A model generated the notes under the pieces. The model had not been told where the DNA came from. It worked only from the letters and a program-made list of their open reading frames with translations, and ran no database searches. DNA of 64,000 nt from Arthrobacter pityocampae (GTDB lineage: Bacteria; Actinomycetota; Actinomycetes; Actinomycetales; Micrococcaceae): positions 434,001 to 498,000 of the forward strand of contig NZ_PRKW01000001.1 of assembly GCF_002927275.1 (NCBI RefSeq), in the 5' to 3' direction. The translations under genes were made by a program, and so were the position numbers. Positions 36,378-45,808 of the stretch are shown in pieces. How positions within the stretch are numbered: position 1 is the first letter of the stretch; every line of letters begins with the position of its first letter.

Positions 36378-38132
36378 TCAAGCCAGGATCAATTCGGCCC
36401 GCGCCACCTTCTCTGCCAGTTCTAACCGTTCTGCCACTTCTACCTGCTCCACCTGTTGAGCCTGTTGTGCCCGCTGAGCCCGTCGACGCTCCTTCTTGAT
36501 CGTCCGTCGGGCAGCTCGTCGTTGCTGGGCTGACGTGTCGTCGGGTGGAGTGTTGTGACTGCTCCCGGGGAGGGGTGGCGCGGTGGAGTGGTAGGTGTGC
36601 CCGGTGGGCGTGGTGACCGTCAGGGCGTGCCGTTCCCCGGGCGCGGAGACGGTTCGTGCTCTCCAGCCGTCGAGTTCCTTGGTGTGGTTGCACGCCTCGC
36701 ACAGCCCGGCCCCGTTGGCCAGGGTGGTGGGTCCGTTGGTGTGCCAGGGGATGATGTGGTCGTAGTGCCGGATCGGCGCATCACAGTACGGGGTCCGGCA
36801 CAGATCGTCCCGGGCCTGGAGGAACCGGCGCTGCCCGGTAGTGAACAGCCGAGCCCGGGAGTCGACGCCGACCAGTTCCCCGGTTCCGGGGGCGGTGTAG
36901 AGACGCCGGAGCCACACCTGCTGCTCTGCCTTGTCCTGGGTGAGGAGGTCCCGGGCCCAGCCGGCGGGGACGATCCCATACCCGGGCAGGCGGGCCGGTT
37001 CACTGTCACCCTGCAGCAGGGTCCTATCCGTCATGATCAGCTGCACCTCGATGCGGGAGAACCCGCCCGGGGTTCCCGTGGTCCGCTCCACCAAGGCGTC
37101 CGCCATCAGCTGCCCCCTGCTGCGGGTATCACCTATGGCGCGTCGGGTGTCGGCGTGCCGGGTCAGCTCCGCATGCACCGCCACCCCCTGAGCGACCGGG
37201 AGCAGGGCGGTCAGATACGTCATGGTGTCCGGCGCAGGACGCAGACTCACATGCCGGTCCCTGGCGGCATGGCTGGCACGCTGGGTGACGCTGCGCGGAT
37301 CCCGCCGATACGCCGCCGCCCGCGCCACGGCCACCAGCTGCCGGTCCCCGACACCGTCGAAACTGCCTCTATCCGCGGCCAGTTCGTCGTCGACCGCGCA
37401 CCGATCCGCAGCCGACAGGCACGCCGTCTCCCGCACCAGCAGGGTCGCCCGCCACTCATTCAGGCGACCCGACTCCAGGGCCGCGAGGGTGTGCGGCATC
37501 TCCGTCACCAACGCCCTCGCCAACCCCAGCAGCCGGCCCCCGCGGGCCGGCGACTCCCGGCGGGCCAGGGCGAGCTGCGCGCCCACCCCACGACCCTGCT
37601 CCACCACCGGAACACCAGCGGCCGCCTGCACTTGGCGCTGGACCAGATCGAAAGCGACAGCAGCCCGCGCCTGGGCGCCGGCAATCGCGGACTTCAACTC
37701 CTCCAACGCGGCCACGAGATCGACCAACCCAGCCCCGTCCACGCCACCCACGGCACCAGCAGCACTGCCCGCACTACTGGCACCAGTGGTGCCAGCGGCA
37801 CCACTGGCACCGACGCCGCCCTTGTTACCGGTACCGCCGACACGAGCTACCTCACCAACGCGAGCCGCCTCACCAGCACGAACGGGCAGTGAGACCACTT
37901 CCCCGATCAGTTCCCGTACCCGAGCAGCCGGGCCCGAAGACCCAGTGCAGGCGGACGAGACCAAAGGGGACGGGTCAGCAACTGGCCGGACCGTGCCGGA
38001 TGAGGTTGCAGCAGGCGGGGTCGCATCGGTGGGGGTGGTACCAGGCTGGAGGAAAGTCGATAGAACGCCACCCCGCTGCAAAGCACCACCAACAGAGGCG
38101 GTCTTCAACGAGGCATTCCGGCTGCTGTCCAT
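36378..38132 (-). CDS. DUF222/HNH endonuclease (13E12 repeat family)
   Basis: A 584-residue protein with the long DUF222 region of actinobacterial '13E12' proteins ([26 protein letters not shown]) and a C-terminal HNH nuclease motif: [25 protein letters not shown] with the conserved His pair, then [11 protein letters not shown] with the Asn-His. Two Gly/Ala/Ser/Thr-rich low-complexity parts lie near the N-terminus, and the last 50 residues are a charged coiled coil ([19 protein letters not shown]). These genes occur in many copies in actinobacteria; their role (mobile nuclease, repair or phage defence) is not settled. ATG 38132 has GGGAG eight bases upstream. Confidence 0.88.
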   Translation of the reverse strand: MDSSRNASLKTASVGGALQRGGVLSTFLQPGTTPTDATPPAATSSGTVRPVADPSPLVSSACTGSSGPAARVRELIGEVVSLPVRAGEAARVGEVARVGGTGNKGGVGASGAAGTTGASSAGSAAGAVGGVDGAGLVDLVAALEELKSAIAGAQARAAVAFDLVQRQVQAAAGVPVVEQGRGVGAQLALARRESPARGGRLLGLARALVTEMPHTLAALESGRLNEWRATLLVRETACLSAADRCAVDDELAADRGSFDGVGDRQLVAVARAAAYRRDPRSVTQRASHAARDRHVSLRPAPDTMTYLTALLPVAQGVAVHAELTRHADTRRAIGDTRSRGQLMADALVERTTGTPGGFSRIEVQLIMTDRTLLQGDSEPARLPGYGIVPAGWARDLLTQDKAEQQVWLRRLYTAPGTGELVGVDSRARLFTTGQRRFLQARDDLCRTPYCDAPIRHYDHIIPWHTNGPTTLANGAGLCEACNHTKELDGWRARTVSAPGERHALTVTTPTGHTYHSTAPPLPGSSHNTPPDDTSAQQRRAARRTIKKERRRAQRAQQAQQVEQVEVAERLELAEKVARAELILA

Positions 38133-38325
38133 ACTGAATTCTCCCAACCGTCACCGACACGATGCGGGCCGTTCCGGGCTATGTGGACAAGTCGAGGTGT
38201 TCCATCAGGAGGATGCTCCGTACCCGCCGGTCTCCTCGTCCGATCCCGACCTCTGGCCACCGAATCCCTCGACCCGGAGCCGATTGAGGACAGCTATCGT
38301 CCGCTTCCGGTCGTACCGTTGACCC

Positions 38326-39357
38326 ATGATCGAGACCTCGGCGCGCCTGCTCCAGCTCCTCTCGCTCCTCCAGCTCCGGCGCGAATGGACCGGACCCGCC
38401 CTCGCGCAGCGCATGGGCGTCACGGAGCGCACGGTCCGACGCGACATCGGCAAGCTGCGGACGCTCGGCTACCCCATCAACGCATCCCCCGGAGTGGCGG
38501 GCGGGTACCAGCTCGGCGCCGGGGCTCAACTGCCACCCCTCCTGCTCGACGACGACGAGGCACTCGCCGTCGCGATCGGCCTGACCGCAGTCACGGCCAG
38601 CCCTGTCTCCGGTGTGGGCGAAGCCTCCGTGCGCGCGCTCACGAAGCTCGAACAGGTCCTGCCGCCCCGGCTGCGGCCCCGGTTCGCCGGGCTGCGTTCT
38701 GCGGTGACACGCATGGCGGCAGCCAGCACCCCGGTGAATCCGGAGATCCTGACCGCCCTCTCCGCAGCCATCACCGAACACCGGTGCGTCGCGTTCCGGT
38801 ACGACCGGCACGACGGCGAATCCTCCCGACGCATCGTCGAACCGTACCGGCTCGTGGACACCGGTCGACGGTGGTACCTGGTGGCCTTCGACCGCTCCCG
38901 GGAGGACTGGCGGACCTTCCGCGTGGACCGGTGCCGGAGCGTGCCGGTGGCCCGCGACCGCTTCCTCCCCCGCCCCCTCCCTGCCGCAGACCTCGCGGCG
39001 TACGTGCAGGAGTCCATCACCCGCTCGCCCTTCTCCTACGACGCCGTCATCAGGTTCCATGCACCCCTCCGAGACCTGGAACCGCACGTCCCGCCCAGCA
39101 CGGGCACCCTCGACGCCGACGGTGATCACCACACGCTCCTGCGGGCGGGCTTCGACTCCCTCGACTTCCCGCTGGCCTACCTGGCGAGCTGGGACATCGA
39201 CTTCGAGGTCCTCGAACCGGCCGCGATGCGCGAGCGTGCCGCCGTAGTCGCCGACCGGCTCCGCCGCGCTGCAACACCCTCCGCCCGGGAAGCACCGCAA
39301 GAGCTGGACGGCGAAGCACCGGACGCACCGAAGGGCGAACGGCCGGACAGGGACTGA
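38326..39357 (+). CDS. WYL-domain transcriptional regulator with DeoR-like HTH
   Basis: A 343-residue regulator. HTH_11 domain at the N-terminus (LLSLLQLRREWTGPALAQRM, TERTVRRDIGKLRTLGYPI), a WYL domain in the middle (FRYDRHDGESSRRIVEPYRL, WYLVAFDRSREDWRTFRVDR) and a C-terminal WCX segment. WYL domains sense nucleic acids or nucleotides in DNA-damage and defence regulators; the target here is unknown. A TACCGT hexamer six bases before the ATG and the absence of a ribosome site suggest leaderless expression. The last ~20 residues derive from a 54-base repeat that continues past the stop. Confidence 0.88.
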   Translation: MIETSARLLQLLSLLQLRREWTGPALAQRMGVTERTVRRDIGKLRTLGYPINASPGVAGGYQLGAGAQLPPLLLDDDEALAVAIGLTAVTASPVSGVGEASVRALTKLEQVLPPRLRPRFAGLRSAVTRMAAASTPVNPEILTALSAAITEHRCVAFRYDRHDGESSRRIVEPYRLVDTGRRWYLVAFDRSREDWRTFRVDRCRSVPVARDRFLPRPLPAADLAAYVQESITRSPFSYDAVIRFHAPLRDLEPHVPPSTGTLDADGDHHTLLRAGFDSLDFPLAYLASWDIDFEVLEPAAMRERAAVVADRLRRAATPSAREAPQELDGEAPDAPKGERPDRD

Positions 39358-39411
39358 CTGGACGGCGAAGCACCGGACGCACCGAACGCCGAGCGACCGG
39401 ACACCGGCCCT
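39304..39411 (+). repeat. 54-base tandem repeat across the end of the WYL gene
   Basis: A 29-base stretch at 39304-39332 recurs without change at 39358-39386. The rest of the 54-base unit is similar but diverged. The stop codon of the WYL gene lies exactly at the junction of the two copies. Confidence 0.8.
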
Positions 39412-39464
39412 CGGTGAACATCCCGACTGCGGCCCGGCGCGAGGAACTAGACTGGCAGGCAACT

Positions 39465-42400
39465 ATGCCACTGACTATCTCCTATCCCGCGGACCTCCCT
39501 GTCTCGGAACGCCGGACCGACATCATGGCCGCCATCGCGGCCAACCAGGTCACCATCATCGCCGGCGAGACCGGGTCCGGGAAGACGACGCAGATCCCCA
39601 AGATGTGCCTGGAGCTCGGCCTGGCCGAGCACGGGCTGATCGGTCATACCCAGCCCCGGCGCCTCGCGGCCCGCACCGTCGCCGAGCGCATCGCCGAGGA
39701 ACTGCAGGTCCCGCTGGGCGAGGAGGTGGGCTACCAGGTCCGCTTCACCGGGTCGGTGGGCCGGAAGACGAAGATCAAGCTGATGACGGACGGCATCCTC
39801 CTCGCCGAGATCCAGCACGACAGGATGCTGCGCAAGTACAGCACGATCATCATCGACGAGGCCCACGAGCGCAGCCTCAACATCGACTTCATCCTCGGCT
39901 ACCTGAAGCGGATCCTGCCCGAGCGGCCGGACCTCAAGGTCATCATCACCTCGGCCACCATCGACCCCGAGCGCTTCGCCGCGCACTTCGCCGCCGACGC
40001 CGCCGTCGCGAACACCTCCCCCGCGCCGATCATCGAGGTCTCGGGCCGCACGTACCCGGTCGAGATCCGCTACCGGCCGCTCGACCAGCCGCCGGGCGGG
40101 CTCGACGACGGCGAGGGCGGCGCAGAGAGCGAACTCGAGGAGGAACGGGACCCGCTCGACGCCGTCTGCGACGCGGTGGACGAGCTCTCCCTCGAAGCCC
40201 CCGGCGACGTCCTCGTGTTCTTCTCCGGCGAGCGTGAGATCCGTGACGCCGCCGACGCCCTCCGCGCACGAATCCAGGCCACCACCCGCCTGCGCGGCAC
40301 GGAGGTCCTCCCCCTCTTCGCGCGGCTCTCCCTCGAGGAGCAGCACCGCGTCTTCCGCCCCACCGGCAGCCATCGCCGCATCATCCTCGCGACGAACGTC
40401 GCGGAGACCTCCCTCACCGTGCCCGGCATCAAGTACGTCATCGACACCGGCACGGCCCGCATCTCGCGCTATTCGCACCGCACCAAGGTGCAGCGGCTGC
40501 CGATCGAACGCGTCTCCCAGGCCTCCGCGAACCAGCGGTCGGGCCGCAGCGGCCGCGTGTCCGACGGCATCGCCATCCGCCTCTACTCGGAGGAGGACTA
40601 CGCCTCGCGGCGGCCGTTCACCGAGCCGGAGATCCTGCGGACCAGCCTCGCTGCGGTGATCCTGCAGATGGCGGCCATGGGCGTCACCCGCAGTCCCAAG
40701 GACATCGCCGAGTTCCCGTTCGTCGAGCCGCCCGAGACCAAGGCGATCAACGACGGCGTCGCCCTGCTCCGCGAGCTCGGTGCACTGAAGGACGACGGCG
40801 GCCTGTCCGCGGTGGGCCGCAAGCTCGCCCAGCTCCCCGTGGACCCACGCCTCGGGCGCATGATCGTCGAGGCGGGGACGCGCGGCTCCGTCAAGGAGGT
40901 CATGGTGCTCGCCGCGGCCCTGACCATCCAGGACCCGCGGGAGCGGCCGTCGGCGGATCAGCCCGCCAAGCAGCAGCAGGCTGCCGAGAAGCACAAGCGC
41001 TTCATGGACGAGAACTCGGACTTCACGGCCTATCTCAACCTGTGGCGGTACCTGCAGGAGAAGCAGGACGAGCTCTCCTCGACGCAGTTCCGGAAACTGT
41101 GCCGCACGGAGTTCATCAACTACCTGCGGGTGCGGGAGTGGCAGGACCTGTTCCAGCAGCTGCGCCAGCTGGCGAAGCCGCTCGGTATCACGCTGCCCGC
41201 CGGCCCGGTGGATCCCGTGGGCCTCCACGAGCAGATCCACATCAGCCTGCTCTCGGGACTGCTGGGCAACATCGGCCTCTACGACCAGCGCAAACGGGAG
41301 TACTCCGGCGCACGCGGCACCCGCTTCGCCGTGTTCCCCGGCTCCGCACTGTTCAAGAAGTCACCGGACTGGGTCATGGCCGCCGAACTCGTGGAGACCT
41401 CCCGGCTCTGGGCGCGCGTCGTGGCGCGGATCGATCCGCTGTGGGCCGAGCAGGTGGCGCCGCACCTCGTGAAGCGCTCGTACAGCGAACCGCACTGGTC
41501 CCGGAAGATGGGCTCGGTCATGGCGTACGAGAAGGTGACCCTCTACGGGGTGCCGATCGTGCCGCAGCGCCGCATCAACTACGGGCGGATCGACCGCGAG
41601 GTGGCCCGCGAGCTGTTCATCCGGCACGCCCTCGTGGAGGGCGACTGGAAGACCCACCACACGTTCTTCAGCCGCAACCAGGCCCGCCTCGCCGAGGTGG
41701 AGGAACTCGAGAACCGCCTGCGACGGCGTGACCTGCGGGTGGACGACGAGACGCTGTTCGAGTTCTACGACCAGCGGATCGGCCCGGATGTCGTGTCGGA
41801 GCGGCACTTCGACTCCTGGTGGAAGCAGGCCCGCCACGAATCCCCCGACCTGCTCGACTTCGACCCCGAGCAGCTCCTCAGCGAGGACGCCGCGGAGCTC
41901 GACGAGGCGGCCTTCCCGAGCACCTGGCACCAGGCGGGCTTCGAGCTGCCCCTGGCGTACGAGTTCTCGCCCCTCACACCGGGCGCGCACGACGGCGTGA
42001 CCGTGACCATCCCGGTCCTGTTCCTGAACCAGCTGGACCCGAAGCCGTTCCGCTGGCAGATCCCGGGTCAGCGCGTGGAACTCGTCACCGCGCTCATCAA
42101 GTCCCTGCCGAAGCAGGTGCGGAAGAACTTCGTGCCCGCACCCGACGTCGCACGGAGTGCCGTCGCGGCCCTCGCCGCGGACTTCGATCCGGCCCAGGAC
42201 GATCTCGAGGCCTCCCTCGAGCTCGCGCTGCGCCGCCTGCGGGGCCATGTGATCCCGCCCGGATCATGGACCTGGTCCGCGGTACCGCAGCACCTCCTGA
42301 TGATGTTCCGGATCGTCGACGCCGCGGGGCGGGTGCTCGACGAGTCGCGTGATCTGGAGGCCCTCCGGGAGTCCCTGGCCCCTGCGGTGAGCCGCGCCAT

Positions 42401-43508
42401 CGCCGAATCTCTCGGCGCGACGCCCGGCAGCACCCGGCCGGCGGGCGGTCCGGGTCGCGGGGGCCGCGGGAAGGCCTCCGCCGGTCCGGCCGGTCGGAAC
42501 AGCACGAAGGCCGAGTCGGCGGGCCGCGGGTCCGGTCGGACGCCCGCAGCGGACGGCCCCGCGTCGGGCGGGCAGACCGCACAGGGCGCCGCCCTGTCCC
42601 GTGGGGCGGTGGCAGTGGCCGAGGCACCGGCGATCGCCGAACGGACGGGCGAGAGGACCTGGGTCTTCGGGGACATCGGGCGTGAGGTGTCCCGCACCGT
42701 CGCCGGGCACCGGGTCACCGGGTACCCCGCCGTCGTCGACGAGGGCACCTCGGTAGGCCTGCGGGTGTTCCCGACCCCGGGCGAGCAGGCGACGGCCATG
42801 CGCGCCGGGATCATCCGGCTGCTGTCACTGCGCATCCCCAGCCCGGCGAAATACGTCCTGGAGCACCTCAGCAACACCGAGAAGCTCACCTTCAGCCAGA
42901 ACCCGCACGGCAGCGTCGCGGAACTCATCCGCGACTGCTCGCTCGCGGCGATCGACAAGCTCGTGCCCGAGCAGCTGCCCTGGACCGAGGCGGCGTTCGA
43001 CCGGCTCTACGAGGAGGTCCGCGCCGAGCTCATCGACACCGTCTTCATCGTGACGGCGACGGTGGAGAAAGTGCTCTCCAGCAACCGGCGCATCCAGAAG
43101 CAGCTCAAGGGGACCACGAGCCTGGCTCTGATCACAGCCCTGAACGACATCCGGAGCCAGCTCGAGCAGCTCGTCCACCCGGGTTTCGTCGCGGCCACCG
43201 GCTACGCCCAGCTGGCGCACCTCCCGCGCTACCTGCGGGCCATCGAGGTGCGGCTCGAGAAGCTGCCGACCACCGTGCAGCGGGACGGTCTCGGCACCGC
43301 CGTCATCCAGCGGCTCGAGGACGAGTACGACGACGCCGTCGCGTCCCTCGCGGCGGGACGGCATCGGCCCGCGTCGCTGGGGCGTGTCCGCTGGATGATC
43401 GAGGAGCTGCGGGTGAGCCTGTTCGCCCAGGACCTCGGGACCGCCTACTCGGTGTCCGAGAAGCGCGTGCGGACGGCGCTCAACGAGGCCCTCGCCGAGA
43501 CGCGGTGA
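39465..43508 (+). CDS. hrpA: ATP-dependent RNA helicase HrpA
   Basis: A 1347-residue DEAH-box helicase involved in translation, rescuing stalled or collided ribosomes in Escherichia coli. Walker A GETGSGKTT near residue 35, DEAH box IIIDEAHERSLNIDF, SATIDPERF, and motif VI QRSGRSGRV. HA2 and OB-fold regions follow (LGALKDDGGLSAVGRKLAQL). Then comes the long HrpA-specific C-terminal part (DUF3418), with a low-complexity Gly/Arg/Ala insert around 980-1045. ATG 39465 has a -10-like TAGACT 11 bases upstream; GTG 39414 is an in-frame alternative that would precede that promoter. Length is normal for the family. Confidence 0.94.
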   Translation: MPLTISYPADLPVSERRTDIMAAIAANQVTIIAGETGSGKTTQIPKMCLELGLAEHGLIGHTQPRRLAARTVAERIAEELQVPLGEEVGYQVRFTGSVGRKTKIKLMTDGILLAEIQHDRMLRKYSTIIIDEAHERSLNIDFILGYLKRILPERPDLKVIITSATIDPERFAAHFAADAAVANTSPAPIIEVSGRTYPVEIRYRPLDQPPGGLDDGEGGAESELEEERDPLDAVCDAVDELSLEAPGDVLVFFSGEREIRDAADALRARIQATTRLRGTEVLPLFARLSLEEQHRVFRPTGSHRRIILATNVAETSLTVPGIKYVIDTGTARISRYSHRTKVQRLPIERVSQASANQRSGRSGRVSDGIAIRLYSEEDYASRRPFTEPEILRTSLAAVILQMAAMGVTRSPKDIAEFPFVEPPETKAINDGVALLRELGALKDDGGLSAVGRKLAQLPVDPRLGRMIVEAGTRGSVKEVMVLAAALTIQDPRERPSADQPAKQQQAAEKHKRFMDENSDFTAYLNLWRYLQEKQDELSSTQFRKLCRTEFINYLRVREWQDLFQQLRQLAKPLGITLPAGPVDPVGLHEQIHISLLSGLLGNIGLYDQRKREYSGARGTRFAVFPGSALFKKSPDWVMAAELVETSRLWARVVARIDPLWAEQVAPHLVKRSYSEPHWSRKMGSVMAYEKVTLYGVPIVPQRRINYGRIDREVARELFIRHALVEGDWKTHHTFFSRNQARLAEVEELENRLRRRDLRVDDETLFEFYDQRIGPDVVSERHFDSWWKQARHESPDLLDFDPEQLLSEDAAELDEAAFPSTWHQAGFELPLAYEFSPLTPGAHDGVTVTIPVLFLNQLDPKPFRWQIPGQRVELVTALIKSLPKQVRKNFVPAPDVARSAVAALAADFDPAQDDLEASLELALRRLRGHVIPPGSWTWSAVPQHLLMMFRIVDAAGRVLDESRDLEALRESLAPAVSRAIAESLGATPGSTRPAGGPGRGGRGKASAGPAGRNSTKAESAGRGSGRTPAADGPASGGQTAQGAALSRGAVAVAEAPAIAERTGERTWVFGDIGREVSRTVAGHRVTGYPAVVDEGTSVGLRVFPTPGEQATAMRAGIIRLLSLRIPSPAKYVLEHLSNTEKLTFSQNPHGSVAELIRDCSLAAIDKLVPEQLPWTEAAFDRLYEEVRAELIDTVFIVTATVEKVLSSNRRIQKQLKGTTSLALITALNDIRSQLEQLVHPGFVAATGYAQLAHLPRYLRAIEVRLEKLPTTVQRDGLGTAVIQRLEDEYDDAVASLAAGRHRPASLGRVRWMIEELRVSLFAQDLGTAYSVSEKRVRTALNEALAETR

Positions 43509-44079
43509 CCGGGACCCGCGCGGTGCCGGCCGGTGCCGGAGCGCCGACCGGCGTCCGGTCCCCCCGGACCCGGGCGGAGAGGTTCCGGGCACGCTCGGCC
43601 ACCGAGGTCCGCGGGTCCTCCGCCAGGCGCTCGAGCCGGGGCTCGAGCCACGCGCGCAGGGTGGGATCGTCGTCGGACCACGCGGACAGCGTCTCCATGG
43701 TGTTGATCAGTACGATCCAGTCGTGCTCCTCGATGTTGCGCTGGAGGATGACCGTCGCGCGGTCGCGCTGATCCGGCGTCAGGTCCGGCGTGAGCCGCAG
43801 GAACAGCTTCGCGAGCGTCCACTGCGCGGAGGCCTGATCGAGCGTCCCCACCTCGTCGATGAGGCGGTCGGCGAACGGGATCAGCCACTCGTGTCGCGCG
43901 GCCTCGAGGCGTTTGAGGGCGCTGGAGGTGCGCAGCCGCACCACCGGGTCATCACTGCCGTAGCACTCGAACAGCTCCTGCAGCCTTGACCGGTCCGCAG
44001 CGACCAGCTCGACGACCTCGACCGTGCGCCCCATGGAGTTGGGGTGCCCGCCCGTCAACATGCTCTCGATAGCTTCCAT
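43480..44079 (-). CDS. HEAT/ARM-repeat-like helical protein
   Basis: A 199-residue protein predicted to be all-helical, with HEAT-like units: LFECYGSDDPVVRLRTSSAL, then WLIPFADRLIDEV, ASAQWTLAKLFLRL, EEHDWIVLINTMETLSAW and LRAWLEPRLERL. Such proteins act as scaffolds; no catalytic residues. Convergent with hrpA and overlapping it by 29 bases at the 3' ends. TAGGTT lies eight bases before the ATG, so the transcript would have almost no leader. The tail after about 175 is Pro/Ala/Arg-rich and probably disordered. Confidence 0.75.
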   Translation of the reverse strand: MEAIESMLTGGHPNSMGRTVEVVELVAADRSRLQELFECYGSDDPVVRLRTSSALKRLEAARHEWLIPFADRLIDEVGTLDQASAQWTLAKLFLRLTPDLTPDQRDRATVILQRNIEEHDWIVLINTMETLSAWSDDDPTLRAWLEPRLERLAEDPRTSVAERARNLSARVRGDRTPVGAPAPAGTARVPVTASRRGPR

Positions 44080-44132
44080 GCACCGGCAACCTACCAGCGG
44101 AGAGCGGTTCGCGGTAGCGGTCTACGGCCCGT

Positions 44133-44558
44133 TCAGGCCGGGACGGAGGCGGAATGCCCGGCTTCGCGCAGCGCACTCCGGAGGGCCTCGGCGGTCCGGT
44201 CCATCGCGGCCGGGTCCGGCGCGTGGTCCACGCGCTTGACGTCGAAGTCCTCCGGGGACTGCGTCGGCCAGACGTGCACGTGCAGGTGGGGCACCTCGTA
44301 GCCTTCGAGCAGGACCCCGACGCGCTCGGCACCGAACGCCGCCTCCTGCGCCCTGCCGATGACCTGGGCAACGGCCATCACGCGGGTCAGGGTCTCCGGA
44401 TCGGCCTCGAGCCAGTGTGGGATCTCGCGCCGCGGCACCACGAGCGTGTGCCCCGGGGTGATCGGGGCGATGGTCAGGAACGCCACCACGTTTTCGTCCT
44501 GCCAGACGAAGCGCCCGGGCACCTCGCCGTTGATGATCCTGGTGAAGAGAGTGGTCAT
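44133..44558 (-). CDS. HIT family nucleotide-binding protein
   Basis: A 141-residue histidine-triad protein. N-terminal TRIINGEVPGRFVWQDENVVAFL, and the triad PHLHVHVWP near residue 95, where the His residues take part in cleaving nucleoside phosphoramidates or dinucleotides. The C-terminus is shorter and Ala-rich. ATG 44558 is fixed by AGGAGG four bases upstream. It lies 53 bases before the HEAT-like gene on the same strand. The substrate within the HIT family cannot be told. Confidence 0.93.
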   Translation of the reverse strand: MTTLFTRIINGEVPGRFVWQDENVVAFLTIAPITPGHTLVVPRREIPHWLEADPETLTRVMAVAQVIGRAQEAAFGAERVGVLLEGYEVPHLHVHVWPTQSPEDFDVKRVDHAPDPAAMDRTAEALRSALREAGHSASVPA

Positions 44559-44704
44559 CGGTCCTCCTGGGGTCGCTGCCGGCCGGACACCTCCGCGCGC
44601 CCGGCCGGCGGGCAGCGGGATGCCGCCGCGCAGGGGCGGCGGTGCGGGGCGTCCTGGGGTCATGCCCCGACGCTACCGTGCCGCGGTGCGGCGGGGCGAC
44701 CGCC

Positions 44705-44838
44705 GGCCCCGCCGCGTGTCAGTCGTGCAGGCGCCATCGTGCAGGCCCCGCCGCGTGTCCGTCGTGCAGGCGCCTTCGTGCAGGCGCCGTCGTGCAGGCG
44801 CCGTCATGCAGCTGCCGTCCTGCCGGACGGCGCCTGCA
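44705..44838. repeat. GC-rich tandem repeat array with an inverted copy
   Basis: A ~14-base unit, CGTGCAGGCGCCGT and variants, occurs about six times between 44721 and 44820. A larger 39-base period is visible (GGCCCCGCCGCGTGTC at 44705 and again at 44744). At 44827-44838 ACGGCGCCTGCA is a perfect reverse copy of the unit core and could pair with any direct copy to form a 12-base stem. The array fills most of the gap between the rhodanese stop and the HIT gene. Confidence 0.85.
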
Positions 44839-44851
44839 CCGTCCGCTACTG

Positions 44852-45679
44852 TCAGGCCCCCGTCGCGACGGGCAGGCCCTCCGTCGTCGACCACTGGGAC
44901 CACGAACCAGGGAACAGGGCCGCGTCGATCCCGGCGATGTCCAGCGCCGCGATCGCGTGGGCCGCGGTGATGCCCGACCCGCAGTAGACCGCAGTGCGCC
45001 TCCGGCCGGCACCCATGCGTTCGAAGCGGCGGCGGAGCTCCTCCGCGGACCGGAAACGGCCGTCGTCGCCGAGGTTCTCGGTCGTCGGGGCGCTGACCGC
45101 ACCGGGGATGTGGCCGGCCAGCGGGTCGATCGGTTCGTGCTCACCGCGGAAGCGTTCACCGGCGCGGACGTCGAGGACGACGTCGCCGTGCGCGGGATCG
45201 AGCAGGTCGGGGATCGCGACGACGGGCATGTGCCCCGAGGAGAGGTGGACGCTGCCGACGCAGTGCCGCTCCTCCCCGCCCTCGACGTCGTACCCGGCCG
45301 CGCGCCAGGCGGCGAGGCCGCCGTCGAGGAGGCTGACCGACGCGAAGCCGGCGTCGCGCAGGAGCCACCAGAGGCGTGCCGCCGCGAGGTTCCCGGAGTC
45401 GTCGTAGGCGACCACTGTGTCGCCGTCGGCGAGGCCCCACTGGCGGGCCGCCTCCTGGAGGGCCTCCGGGTCGGGGAGGGGATGGCGTCCGAGCCCGGGA
45501 CCGCCGGGAGCGCACAGCTGCGTCTCCAGGTCCACGTACACGGCGCCGGGAATGTGGGCTTCGCGGTAGTGCCGGTGGCCGAGGGGGTCACCCAGGGACC
45601 AGCGCACATCCAGCAGGATGGTCTGCCGGCCGGAGGTCATCCGGTCCCGCAGCTCCTGCACATCCATCAGAGTCTTCAT
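44852..45679 (-). CDS. sseA: sulfurtransferase (3-mercaptopyruvate/thiosulfate type)
   Basis: A 275-residue tandem-rhodanese protein. The first domain (1-135; LLDVRWSLGDP, HIPGAVYVDLE) is the inactive one. The second domain has the catalytic loop VYCGSGITA with Cys233. CGSGxT is the mercaptopyruvate sulfurtransferase type of loop, while true thiosulfate enzymes usually have CRKGxT. It transfers sulfane sulfur from 3-mercaptopyruvate to thiols or cyanide. ATG 45679 has AGGAG six bases upstream. Its 3' end runs into the repeat array at 44705-44838. Confidence 0.92.
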   Translation of the reverse strand: MKTLMDVQELRDRMTSGRQTILLDVRWSLGDPLGHRHYREAHIPGAVYVDLETQLCAPGGPGLGRHPLPDPEALQEAARQWGLADGDTVVAYDDSGNLAAARLWWLLRDAGFASVSLLDGGLAAWRAAGYDVEGGEERHCVGSVHLSSGHMPVVAIPDLLDPAHGDVVLDVRAGERFRGEHEPIDPLAGHIPGAVSAPTTENLGDDGRFRSAEELRRRFERMGAGRRRTAVYCGSGITAAHAIAALDIAGIDAALFPGSWSQWSTTEGLPVATGA

Positions 45680-45808
45680 CGAGATCTCCTGTCGGAACGG
45701 TGACCGGACCGCGGGCTCACCGCGGCCGGTCCTGATGCAGGCCAGTCCACCACACCCGGGGTGCCCCACCAAGGAATCCGTCCGGCGGTCGGAGCGGGTC
45801 GGCGCGGA

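Noticed and set aside
36378-38132. DUF222/HNH gene as a sign of a mobile element
   Set aside because: Such genes are scattered widely in actinobacterial chromosomes; no inverted ends, target duplications or transposase are visible here.
44705-44838. CRISPR-like array
   Set aside because: Units are only about 14 bases, nearly without spacers, and no cas genes are present.
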